Part shown: in pieces, positions 57,660 to 64,000 of the stretch
Layout: each line of letters begins with the position of its first letter
Position numbering within the stretch: position 1 is the stretch's first letter
From: Nageia nagi
Lineage: Eukaryota; Pinophyta
NCBI GenBank assembly: GCA_050084985.1
Contig: JBITNC010000001.1
Span: forward strand, 21,762,001-21,826,000
Length of the DNA: 64,000 bases
Direction of reading: 5' to 3'
The notes under the pieces: model-generated
What the model was told of the DNA's origin: nothing
Databases searched by the model: none
What the model saw: only the letters and a program-made list of their open reading frames with translations
Made by a program: the position numbers and the translations under genes

Positions 57660-60600
57660 CTTGGAATACAAGGGGTTTATATGAGCCACAAAAAAACAAA
57701 AAAGTAAAAGCATTAGTTAGGTTAAATAGCCCTAAAATTTTGCTCATACAAGAATAAAATATGGCAACTATAGAAGTATGTAAACACAAAAAAAAAATTG
57801 GTCAAGGAGTGCATTCTTTGCTATTGATTTTGGTTAGTTAGGGGGACTTATTACCTTATGGGACCCCTAAAAAGTTACATGTTTCTTGGATACTATTTCA
57901 AAATATTGGATAGGAAGTTTTATCACATGAATTTCATTGGTCTCCTTTTTGGTCTAATCCTTATTTAAGGACCCCAAGACATAGATAAAAACTCTACTTG
58001 TTGGGATCAAATTTTAGCCTAGCTAATAGTTCACTTTGATATCCCTTATATCATTAGTGGGGACTTTAATGCTATCAGATCTTTAGATGAAAAATAAGGA
58101 GGGTTATACAAGTTAGAGAGGTGTGATAAAATCTTTAACAATTTCATTAACTCACAACATTTAATGGAAACTTTTTGTATTTTAGGAAAATACAATTGGA
58201 TAAATAAATGTTCAAATAATAGTAAGATTCTCAAAAAGCTTGACCTCTTCCTTCATACTCACCATTGGATAGAGTAAGGAATTATCACCCAATCAAAAGT
58301 GGTGTCACATGGAGGATCAGATCATTAGCCAATATCCCTTCTTATAGAGAAAGAAATCAAACAAAAAGGATCTCCTTTTAGGTTTGAGCGTATATGGTTA
58401 TCTCATCCCTCCTTTGCAGACATGGTGGAATCTTGGTGTTCAAATGATTTAGGGGTCAACATTTCCTTGATGCATAAATTTGCTCTAAAATGAGTAGACT
58501 TAAGGATAGAATTAACACATGGAACAAAGAGAGTTTTGGGTTTGTCTATGAAAAGAGAACCATTCTACAATTAGAAATGGCTCAAGTTGAAGAAACCTTA
58601 CAAACTATTCATATTGAAATCCTCCTCAAATAAGAAGAGGATATTCTCAACAAATTAGATGAAGTATACCTATATGAAGAAATATTTTGGAAACAAAAAT
58701 CTTGCATTCAATGGGTAAAAGAGGGTGATAAAAACACCAAATATTTTCACCTATTTATAATGAATCACCAAGCTCATAATAAGATTTCCAAACTAGTTAC
58801 TCCCACTTGTAACATTATCAACAATCCAGATGAGTTAGATGCCCATATTATCTCATTTTTCTAATCCTTGCTTACAAAAGAGACTCTAGATCATGATAAT
58901 GCCCAATAATACTTTCTTGACATTATCCCTCACTTGGTTTCCCCCCTTAAAAGTTTTAAACTTACAAGTCCCATCTCTATGGAGGAAGTAGAAAAAGCTA
59001 TATTCCAAATGAAAAACTATAGGTCCTTGAGCCCATATGGATTCCCTCCTAGTTTTTATCAATAGTTATGGTACATTTTAAAATATGAAGTGGTGCTAGT
59101 TGTTAGAGAATCATTTGCTTCCAAAAAAGTGTTAGGTAGATTAAACCATACCTTTTTGACTATCATACCTAAATCAAAAAATGCCACATTGATTGATGCA
59201 TTTAGACCTATATCCTTTGTAATTCTATTTATAAGATAATCTCCAAGGTGGCTACAAATTTTCTAAAAGAAATCATTCTAGACATCATCTCTAATGAACA
59301 AAATATTTTCCCTAAGGGAAGATAATTCATGGTTGGTCCCATTCTAATTCATGAACTCATTCATTCTCTTAACACTAGTGGTGATAAAGGGTTATTTATA
59401 AAACTTGACATGAAAAGGCATTTGATAGAATCAATTGGGCTTTCCTCATTCATAATATGAAATTTTTTTGGTTCACCAAGGAGTGGAATCAATGGATTTC
59501 TACTTTAACTAGCAACCCCTCCTACTCTATTCTAGTCAATGGTAGTGTGCAAGGTTTCATCAAGAACTCATAGGGTATCAAATAAGGCAACCCCTCTCAC
59601 CATACCTTTTCATAATTATTTTTGAATCATTAGGAAGAGGTATGTCATATTTGTTAGACAATGGTCACATCAAGGGTATACAAATCAATCACCTTTTCAT
59701 GACTTGCACCCATTCTTAGTTCACTAATGATACTCTATTACTTGCCTACCTTTTCACTTTCAAAGCTAATATGATCAAAAGGCTAATAAACATGTATGAA
59801 AAGGCATCTAGCCAAGTAGTAAACTATAATAAATCTAAATTGTATAGCATCAACCTAGATCCACATCTTCTTCAATTGATGGTAAGGATCATAGCCATGA
59901 CCCTAGGATCATTTCCAAGTACCTAGTTGGGGCTTCCTCTCTTTTAAGGTGGGAATTTTGGTACTTTTTTTGATTCACTATTGGTAAAATTCAAAGCTAA
60001 ATTGAAAGGTTGGAAAAGTAAATGGCTCACAATAGTTGGGAGGCTCATTAAAATTAATGTTGTCTTGAGTGCCCTACCTATATTTTAGCTAGGAGTATTT
60101 TGGATACCAAGTAAAATAATATCTTATATGGAACAAAGAATGAATAATTTTTTGTGGGAAGGCAATTTAGAAACTAGAACGATCCACCTACTCTCCTAGT
60201 AAACTATGTTTTAGAACTTCAAATAAAGGGGTCTGGGTATAAAATGTATGAGAATGATGAATCGTCACTTTGGAGCAATGATCTTAAATAAAAATACCTA
60301 AACAACTAAGATCCCTCACAAGTTTTCACAACAAAGAACTTACCCATGGGATCTATGATTTGGAATGGAATCAAGTAGGCCCATCATCACATCTTAAGAT
60401 ATCTAAAATGGGATGTGGGATCAGGTAACAATGTTCATTTTTGGGATGATTCATGGTTAATTTTGGAGTCTCTTGGTGATAATTTTGAACTAGATTTTAT
60501 AAAAAATAATCTATGTCAATTATGAGGATCAAGTGTTATACATTATTATGAATGGCAAGGTGAAGAGCAACACAAAACTCCCACTTGGCATAAGTTTTTA

Positions 60601-61480
60601 TAACTATTTCATATCCAAGAGTAAGTATCCAAAAATCTTGAGTCCTTATTGTAAAATTATAACCTAAAACCTATTAAAGAGGACAAGTTTATGTGGCCTC
60701 TCTCCCCTTTAGGTCGCTACATAGTTAGATTAGCCTATTCATGCTTGTCACAACTTGGGAAATCTGCATGGCTTTCCAATGTATGGAAAAAGGTGCAGAA
60801 AAATAAGGCTTGGTCAAAAGCCTAAATATTTTTGTGGACTAATACACAAAATAAATTCTTATCTGGAGAATAATTGCACAAGAGAGGATGGTCAACAATA
60901 TCAAAATGCATACTCTTTGGCAATGAGGATGAAACATGACCTCACCTTCTATTACATTGTAACTATGCAATTGAAACTTGGAGCAAACTCTTAAGTATTT
61001 TTAATATCTCTTGGGTAATGCCAAATAGTGTGGGAAATATGCTTTATGAGTGGGAATATCCTAAACATAGAAAGGTTCCAATGATCATTTGGTTGGAAGT
61101 TCCAAAAATAATTTCATGGAATTTATGGATTGAGAAAATAATTGCATATTTAGGGGAAAATCTAGATCTACATACAAACTATGAAACTAGAAAGGAAAAT
61201 AACTTGCACAAATATGGGTATCACATCATTTTTTGGATAAGAAAATGAGGATCTTTCTAACCTTAGTCCATGGGATCATATTATCTCAACTTGGTGATCC
61301 TAGTTTCATGATTCTAATGAAGAAACACATACTACCATCAAGATTGGGTGATAGAGCCACCACATCCTCTCTATCCAAAGCTCATGAATCCAAAAGGCAT
61401 TCAATGTTTCTCTCAAGTCTCTATCAAAGAGGGGTAATAGACTTGCATTATCCATAATTTAAAAATAATACACACAAGCA
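57660..61480 (+). pseudogene. LINE ORF2 (endonuclease and reverse transcriptase)
   Basis: Endonuclease: KILLIQE near 57735, SGDFNAI at about 58057, and SDH near 58316. A linker with KQKSCIQWVKEGDKNTKYFH (58690-58750) is typical of plant L1. Reverse transcriptase: RPISFV near 59205, the DMK...AFDRINWAFL region with a one-base loss near 59413, PLSPYLFIIIFESLGRG (59590-59640), and FTND near 59720 in place of FADD. The zf-RVT-like end covers about 60400-61000. The ORF is broken many times. Confidence 0.85.
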
Positions 61481-61793
61481 TCCACCTTTCTTTGAATATA
61501 GAGAATTAGCTTCACCTCTAGTATGATGTTATTTGATCTTCCCATGGGTAATGACTCATGAACCTGGTGGCTCAACATTCTCCCATAGTGGGAATTGATC
61601 AACCCCTTTTGTTATCCTTCAACATATATTGTTACTCAATCATCTGGCATATTCAACCTTAGGCAATGATCAACTCATTATTGTTATTCTAAAATTGTAT
61701 CTTCTTTGTTATAATTTGAGGTCCTAAGGCCATCATTGTATTTTTGTAATTAGATTTCATCATAATAAAATATTAAATTTACCTACCAAAAAA

Positions 61794-61808
61794 AATAATG
61801 GCTAAAAC
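61794..61808. repeat. LINE target-site duplication, right copy
   Basis: AATAATGGCTAAAAC, pair to 56132-56146. Confidence 0.85.
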
Positions 61809-62660
61809 ATTTTCAATATCCACCTCAATTCCTTTTATTGAAATAATAAATCCAAGTAACTTACTTGAAGAAACTCAAAATGCCCATTGTTGAGATTTCA
61901 ATTTTAACTTAAATTCTCTCATTTGAAGTTTTTTCTTAAATCTAAAACATGATCATCTTTACATTTATATCTAGCAATAATATCATCAACATAAACCTCT
62001 ATAGGATCATGAATCATATCATGGAACATATTTTCCATTGCTCTTTGATAAGTAGCTTATGCATTTTTCAATCCAAAAGGCATGACCACCTAAAAAATGT
62101 GCCCCAAGGAGTAATAAAAATTGCATTATGTTGATCCTCCTTGTTGATTCTTATTTTATTATATATATCAAAACTATCCATGAAATATAAAATCTCATGG
62201 CCCACTATAGAATCTACAATCATATCAATATTGGAAAGAAGAAAGGCATCTTTAGGTCATACCTTATTTATATCTTTGAAATATGTATAATATATAGTCT
62301 CACCATTAGGCTTAGCTATAGGAAAAATGTTAGAAATCTATAGAGAATAATCAATAGGAACAATAAAACCAACAACAAGGTACTTTTCTATTTTTCTCTT
62401 AATTGCTAGGTTGATCTTAGGATGCATTTTTATAGATTTTTATTAGATAGGTTTTACATTATCATTGAAAACTAGGATATGAGTGATTAAATCAAGATAT
62501 AGACAAACACATCATAAAATTATACTAATAGTAGGTTATACTTTAGCCTTTATTCCAAGGTTAACCAAGCTCCTATTTTGATCAACTTTGGAATCTCTTT
62601 GGTATCAATGTTTACTTCCATTGTTTCTTCTCTAATATAAGATATTTCATCACTAAGTTG
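61809..62660 (-). pseudogene. Element E reverse transcriptase
   Basis: Minus-strand reading: MEVNIDTKEIPK (about 62620), then DQHNAIFITPWG (about 62120) and the MPFGLKN segment (about 62070). It ends in linker text (about 61820) leading to RNase H. It is homologous to element D at 41200-42200 and interrupted by many stops. Confidence 0.83.
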
Positions 62661-64000
62661 GGGAGGCATAGGAAATACCCCTAATCTTACATCCACTGTT
62701 AGCTACAAGAGACCCATATAAGGGATAGGTACCTCTCTATATAGAGTAATATCTCTCTATTAAGGATGCATAAAATTGACTCCTTACTTTTGACTACCTA
62801 CTCCTACTTCTAATTTTATGAAAAATGACAAGGAAAATGTTCAAAGGGGAGAAAAAGGACTTGAAATGTCCTCATCATATTTGCAAACATCCTCTTCCAA
62901 ATAATCTTGATTATGTAAGATCCATGCAACCAATCTCTTTTCATTATAATTTGGTAACTCATTCCTTGTCCCCAACATCTCAAGGATATCATCATCACTT
63001 TGAAAAAATCTACTTGTATAGGAGCACTAGTTGACAAGAAAGGATCTACATAAAAATACTATAACTTTTCAGAAGTTCCATCCATTATGTTATAATGAAA
63101 CCACTCATTTAATATATCATGATTACTACCTTATTTACTGCTATCAATATGTATAGTAGTTGGTGTTGAACACCCTTCCATAGGAGTGGATTATTTAAAA
63201 GCAATATCAAATGTCCTCTTGAACTATCCTTAATTTGAAATGAGCTCAATAATACCTTATTCATCCTTACCTAGTTCTTTGATACCATAATGACATTTCT
63301 AAATATATATAGTATAAAAGGTAGAATCAATATTTTTGAAATGGATACTTACTTTACCATATAACTTACCTTGCTAACATGATTCAAGAATAGAACTATC
63401 ATTTGTAGAAACTTACAAAGATTTTTTATCTTGCTCCTGATAAAGAATACTAATATACATAATAGGATCTTCCAAGTACTTTGTAATGAAGTAGCATTGC
63501 TCAAGCTCATCCTCCTTTGAGCTACATCGTTGGCTCTCCAACATAGACAAAGGTCTTCATAATTCCTTAAAGCTCTGCTAGATATCCAAGTCAGGAATTT
63601 GATATGTTCCTATACTTACCTCTTGCAGAGTGACCTCTTTGATGAATTTTTCTACTCCCTTCTCATCATCAACCAAATCATAAGGGATCCAAAATTGTTG
63701 AGCTTCTTAACACAAATATGTTGCATTTTATTCTACATAAATTAAACTATTTTACCTTTGTACATGAATCTAACCAACTAGGCAATATGGAAGTAAAAGC
63801 TCAAAGTTTATAAATCCAAGGTATACCAAGTACTAAATTGTATGGTAATATTTTTTGAAAAACACAAACTTTTTGATACAAAAATTTACCTCCTACTTCA
63901 TTAGGCATATTAATATAACTAATACATTCTTTTTTCGTATTATTAAATCCTTTGATACTAATATTAGTTCTTTTCATATTTTCATAAATTGATGGAAAAT
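62661..64000 (-). pseudogene. Element E protease to G-patch region
   Basis: From the window edge leftward: a protease C-terminus reading LPYNLVLGIPWI near 63820-63850, and a G-patch-like segment near 63230-63300 (YGIKELGKDE, then GIIELISN). The latter aligns with the same segment in element D at 40575-40625. Gag lies beyond 64000. Short plus-strand open frames here are shadows. Confidence 0.7.

Larger units (their letters stand above)
56147..61793 (+). mobile_element. L1-type LINE nested in element E
   Basis: A 5.6-kb non-LTR retrotransposon ending in a short A run (about 61788-61793) and flanked by a 15-bp duplication with one mismatch. It has ORF1 (DUF4283 plus zinc knuckle) and ORF2 (endonuclease, reverse transcriptase, zf-RVT-like end). 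Length and domain set indicate a nearly full-length copy. Numerous stops and shifts. Confidence 0.9.
48941..64000 (-). mobile_element. Element E: Tat-lineage pol in inverse orientation, split by a copia and a LINE element
   Basis: Minus-strand Tat coding pieces at 64000-61809, 56146-55853 and 49499-48941 form one collinear pol once the two insertions are removed: protease, G-patch, reverse transcriptase, RNase H, archaeal RNase H. It is closely related to element D, including the same NIKR-LTN-PILASYD stretch, but points the other way. It runs off the window on the right and is cut within the archaeal RNase H on the left. Confidence 0.85.

Overview
The window is nuclear DNA of a seed plant. 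It is AT-rich and almost wholly built of old, nested transposable elements (Ty3/gypsy Tat-lineage, Ty1/copia, L1-type LINE and hAT). A single host-type gene relic, a 2-oxoglutarate-dependent dioxygenase, lies at the left edge. The many decayed, deeply nested Tat elements would fit a large gymnosperm (conifer-like) genome, but the sequence alone does not prove that. I found no bacterial gene, CRISPR array, rRNA or tRNA gene.

Layout. 0.5-1.8 kb: unprocessed dioxygenase pseudogene (+), four exons, several frame breaks. 1.8-7.3 kb: mostly unassigned, with two short direct duplications and a possible LTR fragment. 7.35-10.7 kb (element A): compact LTR element with a copia-type gag N-terminus followed by a long acidic reading frame and no pol. 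10.7-12.5 kb plus 21.0-22.7 kb: unassigned sequence, once continuous, split by element B. 12,522-21,005 (element B): complete Tat element (-), 869-bp LTRs, CATAC target duplication. 22,685-40,396 (element C): 17.7-kb Tat element (+). Its gag-pol is one 2,648-codon frame broken only by stop codons. Downstream are an unknown sense ORF and, on the opposite strand, an intron-containing plant mobile domain (PMD) gene. 40.4-48.9 kb (element D): truncated Tat pol (+), split by a hAT transposon (42,238-46,450, 8-bp TSD). 48.9-64.0 kb (element E): related Tat pol (-), split by a copia element (49,500-55,847, TSD ATAAT) and an L1-type LINE (56,147-61,793, 15-bp TSD with one mismatch).

How it works together. 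No element looks coding-competent now. Each gag-pol would have supplied capsid, protease, reverse transcriptase, RNase H and integrase for its own copying. Element A would have depended on a copia relative. Element C is the most interesting. It carries two genes beyond gag-pol, and a short motif repeated every 20-21 nt in its LTRs, its leader and around its antisense gene. Nesting gives a relative order: D and E are older than the hAT, copia and LINE copies inside them.
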